A program made the position numbers and the translations under genes. A stretch of 64,000 nt of DNA, from positions 1 to 64,000 of the forward strand of contig NZ_JBEPMA010000010.1 of NCBI RefSeq assembly GCF_040545475.1. Reading direction: 5' to 3'. The notes below the pieces were generated by a model that saw nothing but the letters and a program-made list of their open reading frames with translations, did no database searches and was not told the origin of the DNA. Shown piece by piece: positions 8,199 through 17,102 of the stretch (positions are counted from its first letter, which is position 1; the number at the start of each line of letters is the position of its first letter). Source of the stretch: Peptoniphilus_A olsenii. Lineage in GTDB: Bacteria; Bacillota; Clostridia; Tissierellales; Peptoniphilaceae.

Positions 8199-9269
8199 TT
8201 AATTAAATATTTTCCTTAAACTTTTTAGTAACTTTTCATTTTCTTTATCACTCAATATACAAAATCTAAAATAAGAACTATCAAGTCCACGAAAATTCTT
8301 ACAATCTCTTATAATCATAAGCTCTTGTGCCAATATCTGTCTTAATTTAGTAGAGGTGATTTCATTGTGAATTTTAACTAGAATAAAATTCCCCTTGCTT
8401 TCTATTGGCTCTAGATTTGTTATTTTATTTAATTCTTTGAGTAAATATTCTCTTCTAGTTTCAATAAAACTATAGACATTATTTAAATATTTGTCATCCT
8501 TAAACATTTTTTGACCACATATATCTGCTACAGAGTTTATCTGCCATAAAACTTCTTTGTTTTTGAAATTTTCTATTAATTTAATATCACTTGTAAGTCC
8601 GTATCCAAGTCTAATACCTGGCAGTGAAAAGAATTTAGATGTTCCCCTAACTATAAGTAGATTTTCATATTTCTTAGTGAGTTCACCAGATGAATAAATA
8701 TTTTGGTCACAAAATTCCACATATGTTTCGTCAACAATAAGTTTAACATTTGTATTTTGTAGAATTTTTTTAATCTCATCTTTTTTTAATATTGTACCAG
8801 TGGGATTATTTGGATTTGCGAACACTAATAAATTAATTTTTTTGAGATTAATTGCATTGATTATTTCATCTACATTTATTTTAAATTTATCTGTATAATT
8901 TAAATCAAAATAAAAAATTCTGGAATTTATTTTTTCAAGTTCCTCTTCATATTCGCTATAACAAGGGCTCAGTATCATTGAATTAGCAGACTGATAATAT
9001 TTTATACTCTCTTTTAAAATCTCTGTGGCCCCAAGTCCTAGTATAATATTTTGTGGATTTGAATTTGTATAATCTGCTATTGATTTTTTCAAATCTATAT
9101 ATTTTGGATCGGGATATGTGAAAAGTAGATTTAGATTGTCCTTTAAATATTCTAAAGTTTTTTTGCTTGCACCTAGAGGATTGATATTTGACGAAAAATC
9201 TGAAATTTCTTTTACATCTATCTTTTTACTTTTTGCTATATCAAATACATTAGCACCATGGCTTGTCAT
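8199..9269 (-). CDS. PLP-dependent aminotransferase class I/II, CobD / HisC-like
   Basis: 356 residues of a fold type I aminotransferase. The N-terminal SHGANVFD and DFSSNINPLG are typical of L-threonine-O-3-phosphate decarboxylase (CobD), which makes the aminopropanol phosphate arm of cobalamin, and are also seen in HisC-like relatives. PLP-site residues are visible: NPNNPTG (residues 152-158), D180 in the VDETY motif, the Schiff-base lysine K212 in GTSKFFSLPGIRLGYG, and R220. No other cobalamin or histidine gene is nearby, so the substrate stays open. It is divergent from the threonine aldolase gene at 9411, which is notable because both would act on threonine-related compounds. Confidence 0.75.
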   Translation of the reverse strand: MTSHGANVFDIAKSKKIDVKEISDFSSNINPLGASKKTLEYLKDNLNLLFTYPDPKYIDLKKSIADYTNSNPQNIILGLGATEILKESIKYYQSANSMILSPCYSEYEEELEKINSRIFYFDLNYTDKFKINVDEIINAINLKKINLLVFANPNNPTGTILKKDEIKKILQNTNVKLIVDETYVEFCDQNIYSSGELTKKYENLLIVRGTSKFFSLPGIRLGYGLTSDIKLIENFKNKEVLWQINSVADICGQKMFKDDKYLNNVYSFIETRREYLLKELNKITNLEPIESKGNFILVKIHNEITSTKLRQILAQELMIIRDCKNFRGLDSSYFRFCILSDKENEKLLKSLRKIFN

Positions 9270-9410
9270 TTTACCACCTCATTGTAGTTTTTATCTATAA
9301 TAATTTTATTAAAAATTCTAGTCAGCTTTCATTTCAATTGTACTCTATATTAAATGAGAAATAAAGATACTTTAGAGCCTCTTTAGGGTAATATATAAAA
9401 GAGGTGTTTC

Positions 9411-10409
9411 ATGAATAATTTTTTAAATGATTATAAGGATTTTGGAAATAAAGAAATCTATACAAAAATGAATGAAATTTTTGACCATAGAATTTCGGGT
9501 TATGGAAATGACGAAATATGCAATAGAGCTAGAGAAGTTTTAAAAAAAGAAATAAAAAAAGATTGCGATATAGAATTTATATCTGGCGGAACTGCAGCAA
9601 ATATTTTGGCAACTACATTTAACCTCATGCCATATGAGGCAGTTTTATCTGCAACTACAGGACATATTACCCATCACGAGACTGGGTCAATTGAAGCAAC
9701 TGGTCACAAAGTTGTTACAATAGATACACAAAATGGTAAACTCAAACCCGAAGATATTGAAGAATTTATAAATACCCAAGCTAAAGAGATAGATGTAAGT
9801 GTAAAACTTATTTATATTTCAAACACAACTGAGCTTGGTACGGTTTATAGCATTGATGAGATTAAAGAAATATATGCAATTTGTAAAAAATATAATTTAT
9901 ATTTATATATTGATGGAGCAAGAATTGCCCATGCATTGGCAGCTGGTAATATGAATTTAAGTGATATTTCTAAAAATTGCGATATATTTTCAATAGGCGG
10001 CACAAAAAATGGTGCAATTTTTGGAGAAGCCATGATTATTTTAAATGATGATTTAAAAGAAAATTTTAGATCTTATATGAAACAAAGAGGCGCAATGATG
10101 GCAAAATCTTTCTTGATAGGACTATCTTTTGAAACTCTGTTTGAAGATGGACTTTATTATAGAAATGCAAAACATGCTTATGACATGAGTAGAAAACTCG
10201 TTAAAGGCCTAAAGAGTAGAGGCAGAGAACCTCTATTTGGAGAATCTAATCAAATTTTTATTAAATCTAGTCCAAGTGAAATTGAAAGACTATCAAAAGA
10301 AAATATTTTTGAAATTGAAAATAAAAAAGAAAGTATAATTAGGCTAGTGACAGACTATAGAACTAGAGAAGATGAAGTAAATGGATTTTTAAAATCAATT
10401 GAGGTGTAA
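9411..10409 (+). CDS. Low-specificity L-threonine aldolase family (beta-eliminating lyase)
   Basis: 332 residues, the normal length. It is a fold type I PLP enzyme that cleaves L-threonine or allo-threonine to glycine and acetaldehyde. Visible motifs are SGGTAAN (residues 58-64), the stacking histidine region TGHITHHETG (83-92), D168 in YIDGARIAHA, and K199 in SIGGTKNG, the Schiff-base lysine. The ribosome binding site AAAGAGGTG precedes the ATG. The RIC-type gene starts 6 bp after its stop, so the two are likely cotranscribed. Cytosolic; the likely role is glycine supply or threonine breakdown. Confidence 0.88.
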   Translation: MNNFLNDYKDFGNKEIYTKMNEIFDHRISGYGNDEICNRAREVLKKEIKKDCDIEFISGGTAANILATTFNLMPYEAVLSATTGHITHHETGSIEATGHKVVTIDTQNGKLKPEDIEEFINTQAKEIDVSVKLIYISNTTELGTVYSIDEIKEIYAICKKYNLYLYIDGARIAHALAAGNMNLSDISKNCDIFSIGGTKNGAIFGEAMIILNDDLKENFRSYMKQRGAMMAKSFLIGLSFETLFEDGLYYRNAKHAYDMSRKLVKGLKSRGREPLFGESNQIFIKSSPSEIERLSKENIFEIENKKESIIRLVTDYRTREDEVNGFLKSIEV

Positions 10410-10415
10410 TTAATT

Positions 10416-11051
10416 ATGTTAAGAAAAGATATGACGGTAGAAGAAGCTGTAATGGAAAATAAAGATGTCATGCCAAAGCTTGCAGATATGGGAATAGACT
10501 ACAATTTAGTTGCAATGGAGAATTTAAATGATGCACTTGGCGAAAAAAATATAGATTTTGATAGATTTGTTGAAGAGATTGAAGGACCCAATATTTATAA
10601 AGAAGTTGAACAATTTCGAGACAAAAGTATAGAAGAGATTATAAAACACATAGTTACAGTTATTCATCCATACGAACTCGATATGGTTGAGCAAATTGAC
10701 AGCGGATTTAGAAAAACTATCAAGAAATACTACAAAGAAAGAGGAGAACAGCTTTTTGTAATCTATGAAATTGTACTGCTCATTAAAGCTGAACTCGTGA
10801 GTCATTTTTCTAGTGAAGAAGAATTTGAATTTAAAGAAGCTTTAAAAGGTAAAGAAGTCGACTTCGAAAATTTAATTGCAGAACATGAAAAGACTATTGG
10901 TCTATTTGATAGAATTAAAGTTTTAACTCATTCTTATAATTTAAATACAGAAATTAGTGAAATTAAAGAACTAGAAGACAAAATGAAAACATTAGATACT
11001 CACATGAGAAAACATATATATCTTGAAAATGAAATTTTGTTTAAAAAGTAA
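10416..11051 (+). CDS. RIC/ScdA/YtfE-like di-iron hemerythrin protein (iron-sulfur cluster repair)
   Basis: 211 residues. It has an N-terminal ScdA_N-like module (residues 1-50) and a hemerythrin HHE domain (about 72-210). The di-iron ligand pattern of E. coli YtfE is fully visible: H84, H130 with E134, H157, and H200 with E204 (KHIYLENEILF). RIC proteins repair iron-sulfur clusters damaged by nitric oxide or peroxide. Odd point: the ScdA_N module normally has a Cys-Cys motif after the conserved GIDY; here the sequence reads GIDYNLVAM, so both cysteines are missing. The ribosome binding site GAGGTG overlaps the end of the threonine aldolase gene, indicating an operon. Confidence 0.85.
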   Translation: MLRKDMTVEEAVMENKDVMPKLADMGIDYNLVAMENLNDALGEKNIDFDRFVEEIEGPNIYKEVEQFRDKSIEEIIKHIVTVIHPYELDMVEQIDSGFRKTIKKYYKERGEQLFVIYEIVLLIKAELVSHFSSEEEFEFKEALKGKEVDFENLIAEHEKTIGLFDRIKVLTHSYNLNTEISEIKELEDKMKTLDTHMRKHIYLENEILFKK

Positions 11052-11124
11052 GTTATAAAATAGATTTTTTATAGATATTTTAATAAATAATTATTAATAA
11101 AAACACATTGAGGGAAGAAAATAC

Positions 11125-11165
11125 TTGTCTAAATTTTAATAAGTGTTATCATTTAGATAGGTGGA
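11125..11165 (+). promoter_or_regulatory. Possible promoter and ribosome binding site of copA
   Basis: TTGTCT (11125-11130) and TATCAT (11147-11152), 16 bp apart, form a weak sigma-A-like promoter, followed by AGGTGGAG at about 11158-11165. No clear CsoR or CopY operator could be recognised. Confidence 0.35.
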
Positions 11166-11175
11166 GTTGATTTAT

Positions 11176-13908
11176 ATGAAAAATAAGAAATTTGATGTAG
11201 ATGGCATGACCTGTGCATCTTGTGTGGCAAATGTCACAAAGGCTGTCGAAAAATTAGATGGAGTCAAAGATGTAAATGTAAATCTAATGACAAATTCTAT
11301 GAAAGTTATCTACGATGAAGATAGTACATCAGATGATGAAATCATAACTTCAGTACAGAAAATTGGCTATGATGCCAGCATAAGTGGACAGAAAAAAGAA
11401 GTATCCTTAAATACTTATGATAGAGAAAATAAATTAAAAAATAGACTGATATATTCATCTATTTTTATGATAATTTTGATGTATGTAGCAATGGGAGAAA
11501 TGGTAGGGCTTTCTCAAATACCTCTAATTAGGGGAGAAAAAGGACTTGCCAATTTTGTATTCACACAGTTCATATTGGCACTGCCAGTAATTTATATAAA
11601 TAGAGATTTTTATATAAATGGCTTTAAAGGATTAAAAAATAGAGCACCTAATATGGACTCTTTAGTAGCACTGGGTTCAATATCTGCTCTAATTTATGGA
11701 ATTTTTGCCATATATAGAATAAATGAAGGCCTTGCAACAAATAATATTAATTTAATTCACAGATATAGTCACAGTCTTTATTTTGAATCTGCTGCCATGA
11801 TTTTAACCCTTGTTACAGTGGGCAAATATTTAGAAGAAAAATCAAAAAGTAAAACCAGATCTTCATTAAAAGATTTGATGGATTTAGCACCTAAAAAAGC
11901 AACTGTAATAGAAGATGACAAAGAAGTAGTTAAAAATATTGAAGATGTAAAAGTTGGAGATATTATTTTAACAAAACCTGGTGAACATGTGGCTGTAGAT
12001 GGCGTAGTAGTTGAGGGTATGTCTTCTGTGGACGAGTCAGTGGTGACAGGAGAGTCAATACCTGTATCCAAAAAAGAAGGAGATAATGTCATCTCGGGTT
12101 CTGTCAATACAACGGGCTCTTTTAAATTTAAAGCTACAAAGGTTGGCAAAGACACCACAATTTCACAAATAATATATTTAGTAGACGAAGCTAACCAGTC
12201 TAAGGCACCTATAGCAAAACTTGCAGACAAAATATCGGGTGTATTTGTGCCGAGTGTTATTGCAATTTCTGTAGTGACATTTATTGTGTGGATTTATTTG
12301 GGAAATGACTTTGAAACTGCACTTAATTTTGCAATTTCAGTTCTTGTCATATCATGCCCATGTGCACTTGGGCTTGCGACACCAGTATCAATAATGGTCG
12401 CCACAGGTAAATCGGCAGAATTTGGATTGCTATTTAAAAATGCAGAAATTCTAGAGAATTTGCATAAAATAGACACAATAGTTATGGACAAAACTGGAAC
12501 AATAACAGAAGGAAATCCAAAACTAACGGATATCAAAACAGAATTAGATGAAGAAGAATTTTTAAGGATTGCATCATCCTTAGAGAAAAATTCAGAGCAT
12601 CCACTTTCAAAAGCAATACTTGAATATGTAAACGAATCTAAAATTGATGTGCCAAAATCCACAAACTTTAAATCTTTTAGTGGGAGAGGCATCTTGGCAG
12701 ATTATCGAAATGAAAAGTATTTTGCAGGCAATCTTGAATTTATGAAAGAGCAAAATATCGACATAGGAGATTATGAAGATTATGCTGACAAACTATCTAC
12801 AGAAGGCAAGACATCTATGTATTTTGGCAATGAAGAAGATGTGATTGGCTTAATTTCAGTAAAAGATTTGCCAAGAAAAAGCTCCAAAAGAGCAATTGAG
12901 CTTCTTCATAATAAAGGAAAAGAGATTATAATGCTCACAGGAGATAATGAAAAAACCGCAGAAGCCATCAGAAAAGAAATTGAAATAGACAAAAAATTTG
13001 CCGGATTACTACCTCAAGACAAAAATAAAAAAATAGAAGAATTACAAAAATCTGGTAAAAAAGTTTTGATGATTGGCGATGGAATAAATGATGCCCCCTC
13101 ACTTGCAAAGGCAGATATTGGAATGGCAATAGGGCATGGAACAGATGTGGCAATTGAAGCATCGGATGTTGTGCTAATGAGAGGAGATTTACTCGATGTA
13201 GTTAGTGCCATAGAAATTTCTGAGGCTACAATTAAAAATATCAAAGAAAATTTATTCTGGGCATTTTTCTATAATGCAATAGGAATTCCATTGGCGGCAG
13301 GATTATTGTTTCCATCATTTGGGATAAAACTATCACCTATGTTTGCAGCATTTGCGATGAGTATGTCATCAATATTTGTAGTGACAAACGCACTCCGCTT
13401 AAAAGCATTTAAACCCCGTGGAGTATATGAAAAAAATTCAGCATCAAAAGAAATAACAAGTCATGAAGATGATGTGAAAAATAATGAAGAAATTTCTACA
13501 ATAAAAGTTTCAGATATGACTTGCCAGCATTGCGAAAAGAGAGTAGAAGATGCACTTTTATCGACAGGGAAAGTTCAGTCAGTAAAAGCAGATGCTAAAA
13601 GTGGAGAAGTAAAATTTATAAATAAGGGTATAACAAATGATGAAATAGAAAAAATAATAACACAATCAGGTTATACATTAAAAGAAAATATAAAAGGAGA
13701 TATAAAAATGGAAAAAATATTAAAAGTAGAAGGTATGAGTTGTAATCACTGTGTAGCCGCAGTAAAAAAAGCCTTAGAATCTGTAGAAGGAGTAGAAAGT
13801 GCACAAGTATCACTTGACGAAAAACAAGCCGTTGTAGTGGGAAATGCAGAAGATAAACTATTAGAAGAAGCAGTAAAAGAAGCTGGTTATGACGCACAAG
13901 TACTTTAA
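11176..13908 (+). CDS. copA: Copper-translocating P1B-type ATPase with C-terminal CopZ-like domains
   Basis: 910 residues from the ATG at 11176, chosen because AGGTGGAG precedes it; a GTG at 11161 lies inside that ribosome binding site. Domains: an N-terminal HMA metal-binding domain (GMTCASC, C13 and C16), eight transmembrane helices, an actuator domain with TGES, the transmembrane CPC motif (C394-P395-C396), the phosphorylation site DKTGT (D438), SEHPLSKA, and the hinge GDGINDAP. CPC plus HMA indicates Cu(I) export. Unusually, two more HMA domains follow the last helix: MTCQHC (around residue 782) and GMSCNHC (C856, C859). The second is preceded by its own ribosome binding site and in-frame ATG (separate entry). 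It ends at a terminator. Confidence 0.93.
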   Translation: MKNKKFDVDGMTCASCVANVTKAVEKLDGVKDVNVNLMTNSMKVIYDEDSTSDDEIITSVQKIGYDASISGQKKEVSLNTYDRENKLKNRLIYSSIFMIILMYVAMGEMVGLSQIPLIRGEKGLANFVFTQFILALPVIYINRDFYINGFKGLKNRAPNMDSLVALGSISALIYGIFAIYRINEGLATNNINLIHRYSHSLYFESAAMILTLVTVGKYLEEKSKSKTRSSLKDLMDLAPKKATVIEDDKEVVKNIEDVKVGDIILTKPGEHVAVDGVVVEGMSSVDESVVTGESIPVSKKEGDNVISGSVNTTGSFKFKATKVGKDTTISQIIYLVDEANQSKAPIAKLADKISGVFVPSVIAISVVTFIVWIYLGNDFETALNFAISVLVISCPCALGLATPVSIMVATGKSAEFGLLFKNAEILENLHKIDTIVMDKTGTITEGNPKLTDIKTELDEEEFLRIASSLEKNSEHPLSKAILEYVNESKIDVPKSTNFKSFSGRGILADYRNEKYFAGNLEFMKEQNIDIGDYEDYADKLSTEGKTSMYFGNEEDVIGLISVKDLPRKSSKRAIELLHNKGKEIIMLTGDNEKTAEAIRKEIEIDKKFAGLLPQDKNKKIEELQKSGKKVLMIGDGINDAPSLAKADIGMAIGHGTDVAIEASDVVLMRGDLLDVVSAIEISEATIKNIKENLFWAFFYNAIGIPLAAGLLFPSFGIKLSPMFAAFAMSMSSIFVVTNALRLKAFKPRGVYEKNSASKEITSHEDDVKNNEEISTIKVSDMTCQHCEKRVEDALLSTGKVQSVKADAKSGEVKFINKGITNDEIEKIITQSGYTLKENIKGDIKMEKILKVEGMSCNHCVAAVKKALESVEGVESAQVSLDEKQAVVVGNAEDKLLEEAVKEAGYDAQVL
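13708..13908 (+). CDS. copZ: Possible internally initiated CopZ copper chaperone (same frame as copA)
   Basis: An in-frame ATG at 13708 within copA is preceded by AAAAGGAGATATAAAA (AAGGAG at 13694-13699), one of the better ribosome binding sites in the window. Initiation there would give 66 residues (copA residues 845-910): a complete HMA domain with MEKILKVEGMSCNHC and an intact beta-alpha-beta fold, the exact size of free-standing CopZ chaperones. The copper chaperone hands Cu(I) to CopA. The sequence suggests either a recent fusion of copZ to copA that kept the old start signal, or dual use as both a domain and a free protein. Initiation has not been shown. Confidence 0.6.
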   Translation: MEKILKVEGMSCNHCVAAVKKALESVEGVESAQVSLDEKQAVVVGNAEDKLLEEAVKEAGYDAQVL

Positions 13909-13918
13909 GTTAGATAAT

Positions 13919-13950
13919 TGCCCCTATCCTTTAAGGACGGGGGTTTTTTA
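13919..13950 (+). terminator. Rho-independent terminator after copA
   Basis: CCCC (13921-13924) and TCCT pair with AGGA and GGGG (up to 13943), followed by TTTTTTAATTT. It lies 10 bp after the copA stop codon. Confidence 0.85.
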
Positions 13951-14078
13951 ATTTATTTATATGTATTGTAAAGTTAATTTCTTTTGAAATGAGTTATATT
14001 TTAGAGAAGTTTTAGTATTAGCATATAAATAATTGTGTTAATATAAAATTATAATAAAGACTGGAGGCTATAAAAACT

Positions 14079-14918
14079 TTGAAAATTACAAATTTTGGAA
14101 CCACAACTCTATTGTTTGACGATGGAAAAAGTCAAATTCTTTTTGATGCTCATTTTACTAGACCTTCTGTCAAAGAATATCTCCTAAAAGAAGTCTCAAG
14201 CGATGAAAAAGTTATAGAAGATATGAAAAAAGCTCATAAAATTAATAGACTCAAAGCCATTTTCATATCTCATTCACATTATGATCATGTTATGGATGCC
14301 CCTTATATTGCAAAGACTACAGGAGCCGCCTTATATGGAAGTATTACCACTAAAAATATAGCCCTTGGAGAAAATGTAAATAACAGTCAAATAGTAGTTT
14401 TTGAAAATTATCAAGTATATCAAATTGGAGATTTTAAAATAACTGTAATTCCAACGCTGCATTCGAAACCACGAATATTTAATGATGACTTGGGCGAAGA
14501 AATCAAAGAACCCCTTAAAAATCCCAAAAAACTAAAAAATTTTAAAGAAGGTGGTTCTTATGATTTTTATATAGAAAATAAAGGAAAAACATATTTAATA
14601 CATCCAAGTGGAAATTATATTAAAAATAGACTTAAAGATTATAAAGCTGATGTAGTATTTTTGGCAATAGCTGGACTTATGAAAATGGAAATTAAAAATC
14701 GAATAGAATTTTTTGATGAAACTATAAACATTACAGATGCTAAACTTGTTATACCTATGCATTGGGATAATTTTTTTAAACCATTAGAAAAAGCAACTAA
14801 AACTATGCCAAGAATTGCAGAAAAAGTAAACAATGGATTTTTTGAACTTGTAAACTACTGTGAAACAAATGGAGTCGACACAATTATTCAGCTGCCAAGG
14901 ACTAGTTTTAATATATAA
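14079..14918 (+). CDS. MBL-fold metallo-hydrolase, UlaG/YcbL-like
   Basis: 279 residues starting at TTG 14079, with ribosome binding site GGAGG (14063-14067) at suitable distance. The metallo-beta-lactamase fold is shown by SHSHYDHVMD (about residues 68-77, the HxHxDH zinc site), TLHSKPR (near 128), and a late histidine in IPMHWDNF (near 227). Such proteins hydrolyse esters, lactones or phosphodiesters in the cytosol. The opening NFGTTTLLFDDGKSQILFDAHF fits the UlaG-like group. It is a single gene with no informative neighbours; the substrate is unknown. Confidence 0.82.
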   Translation: MKITNFGTTTLLFDDGKSQILFDAHFTRPSVKEYLLKEVSSDEKVIEDMKKAHKINRLKAIFISHSHYDHVMDAPYIAKTTGAALYGSITTKNIALGENVNNSQIVVFENYQVYQIGDFKITVIPTLHSKPRIFNDDLGEEIKEPLKNPKKLKNFKEGGSYDFYIENKGKTYLIHPSGNYIKNRLKDYKADVVFLAIAGLMKMEIKNRIEFFDETINITDAKLVIPMHWDNFFKPLEKATKTMPRIAEKVNNGFFELVNYCETNGVDTIIQLPRTSFNI

Positions 14919-15146
14919 ATAAAAGTAAGTAGCAAACTAGGCTCTTTATAAGATATAATAATCATTAGATAATAGAAAAATTGTAATCAGGCTTTCTACC
15001 CAAAATTTTTTGGATTATAATTGGGTGAGAAGAACATATATTAATTAGTTAATAAATTGAATCATTTTATAAAAATTGAATATTTTTTAATTTATTAATT
15101 GAAGTTAGACTAAATACATTATCAGATAAAAATTAAAGAGGAGAAA

Positions 15147-17102
15147 ATGTCAGAAATATTAGATTTTAAAAAATACCCACTAAACTCAGTTTTAAAAAAA
15201 CTACTAAAAGATAAGACTACAAACAAAAATATAATATGGGCGACTAATGTATTTGAACACCTTGGTCGTGAATTCGATGATAAAAACGAAATAACTGAAA
15301 TTGTTTTTAAAATGGGATTTAATTTGAGGCCGCGAATATTAAAAAGTACAGAAGAAAAATTAAATAGAACTAGAAATAAAGCAGAAGTTTTCACACCTTC
15401 ATGGATAGTTAATGAGATGAATAATTATGCAGACGAGATGTTTTTCGGCAGAAAAAACGTTTTTAATATTGAAAAAGGAAACACTTGGGAAGTGGTTAGG
15501 CAAAAAATAAAATTTCCAAAAGAAAATATGTGGAAAAATTATATCACAACTACATTTCTCGAAATAACATGTGGTGAAGGGCCTTATTTAGTTTCAAGAT
15601 ACGATGCCACAAGTGGAGTATTTATAGAAGATACATTACATAGAATAGGAATCCTTGATAGAAAGCTCAGAATTGTAGATGAAAATACAAATAGTGAAAA
15701 AGAATGGATAAACTGGGCGACTAAAGCAGTCGAAAGTGTCTATGGTTATGAGTATCAAGGAGATAATCTTTTGATAGCAAGAGCAAATATACTTCTTACT
15801 TTTGTGGATTATTTTGAAAAAAGATGGGATAAAAAACCTGAGAAAAAACTTTTAAATACAATTACAAATATTATAACTTGGAATATATGGCAAATGGATG
15901 GATTAAGTTATACAGTACCACTTGCCGCAATCAAAGATAAAGATAAACAAATAAATATATTTGATATTTTAGATAGTAAATTAGATGATGAAGAAGTAGA
16001 ACATGAAGTTAAATATTCTAAAATACGTGACTGGAGGAGAAGAGAGTCAAGGTATTTTAGAGAATATAAGGAGCAAGATATGAAGAAATTTGATTTTATT
16101 ATTGGAAACCCACCTTATCAAGAAGAATCAAAAGATACTAGCGATAAACCAATATATAACTACTTGATGGATGAAGCTTATATGATTTCTGAGAAAGTTT
16201 TATTGATAACTCCAGCAAGATTTCTTTTTAATGCGGGAAACACATCTAAAATTTGGAATAAAAAAATGTTAAATGATGAACACTTAAAAATCGTAAAGTA
16301 TGTTCAAAAAAGTAGTAAAGTATTTTCACAAACTGATATCAAAGGTGGAGTTGTAATTACATATAGAGATGAAAATAAAAACTTTGGAAATATAGAAGTT
16401 TTTATAACTTATAAAGAATTACGTTCAATATTTTATAAAGTCAAAATAAAAAATGAGAAAAGTTTTAGTGAATTAATATATGCACCAGAAAGTTATAAAT
16501 TATCAAAAAAACTCCATGAAGTATATCCACAAGCCGAAGAATTGCTTAGTAAAGGTCATAAATATGATATAACAACAAATATTTTTGATAAATTACCTTT
16601 TATTTTTATAGAAAATGGTAATTTTGAAGATGGATATATTCAAATGATAGGAAGGCAAAAAAATAAAAGAGTTAAAAAGTGGGTAAATAAAGACTTTATA
16701 GAAAATCACGGGAATCTCCACGCATATAAGGTAATACTGCCGAAATCAAACGGGTCTGGAGCCTTAGGAGAGGAGTTAAGCACTCCCCTAATCGGGGAGC
16801 CCCTAATCGGGCATACTCAAACATTTATAAGTATAGGAAAATTTGATACACTAGGAGAAACAAAAGCCTGTCTTAAATATGTGAGAAGTAAATTTGCAAG
16901 AACAATGCTCGGTATATTAAAAATTACTCAACATAATCCTAAAGCTACTTGGAAATATGTCCCCTTACAGGACTTTACAGAAAATTCGGATATAGACTGG
17001 TCAAAGTCAATTCATGAAATAGACAATCAATTATATAAAAAATATGATTTAAGTGAAGATGAGATTAATTTTATAGAAACAAATGTCAAGGAGATGAAAT
17101 AA
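15147..17102 (+). CDS. Eco57I-like N6-adenine DNA methyltransferase
   Basis: 651 residues. SAM-binding motif I is FLEITCGEGPYL (about residues 137-148), and the catalytic NPPY tetrad is at 321-324 in DFIIGNPPYQEE, giving N6-adenine methylation. The N-terminus has the motif X-like KAEVFTPSWIVNEMN, and the C-terminal ~250 residues probably form the target recognition region. Ribosome binding site AGAGGAG precedes the ATG. The stop overlaps the ATG of the next gene (TAATG at 17100-17104), so expression is coupled to the nuclease/helicase. An odd short tandem duplication (PLIG-EPLIG, DNA 16784-16811) lies in the recognition half. No third specificity subunit is present. Confidence 0.85.
   Translation: MSEILDFKKYPLNSVLKKLLKDKTTNKNIIWATNVFEHLGREFDDKNEITEIVFKMGFNLRPRILKSTEEKLNRTRNKAEVFTPSWIVNEMNNYADEMFFGRKNVFNIEKGNTWEVVRQKIKFPKENMWKNYITTTFLEITCGEGPYLVSRYDATSGVFIEDTLHRIGILDRKLRIVDENTNSEKEWINWATKAVESVYGYEYQGDNLLIARANILLTFVDYFEKRWDKKPEKKLLNTITNIITWNIWQMDGLSYTVPLAAIKDKDKQINIFDILDSKLDDEEVEHEVKYSKIRDWRRRESRYFREYKEQDMKKFDFIIGNPPYQEESKDTSDKPIYNYLMDEAYMISEKVLLITPARFLFNAGNTSKIWNKKMLNDEHLKIVKYVQKSSKVFSQTDIKGGVVITYRDENKNFGNIEVFITYKELRSIFYKVKIKNEKSFSELIYAPESYKLSKKLHEVYPQAEELLSKGHKYDITTNIFDKLPFIFIENGNFEDGYIQMIGRQKNKRVKKWVNKDFIENHGNLHAYKVILPKSNGSGALGEELSTPLIGEPLIGHTQTFISIGKFDTLGETKACLKYVRSKFARTMLGILKITQHNPKATWKYVPLQDFTENSDIDWSKSIHEIDNQLYKKYDLSEDEINFIETNVKEMK

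Noticed and set aside
11161..11175. GTG start for copA, adding five residues
   Set aside because: The GTG lies inside the AGGTGGAG ribosome binding site for the ATG at 11176.
13616..13897. Leucine-rich open frame opposite the copA C-terminus
   Set aside because: It is the reverse-strand shadow of lysine/glutamate-rich coding sequence; the sense strand has clear HMA domains.
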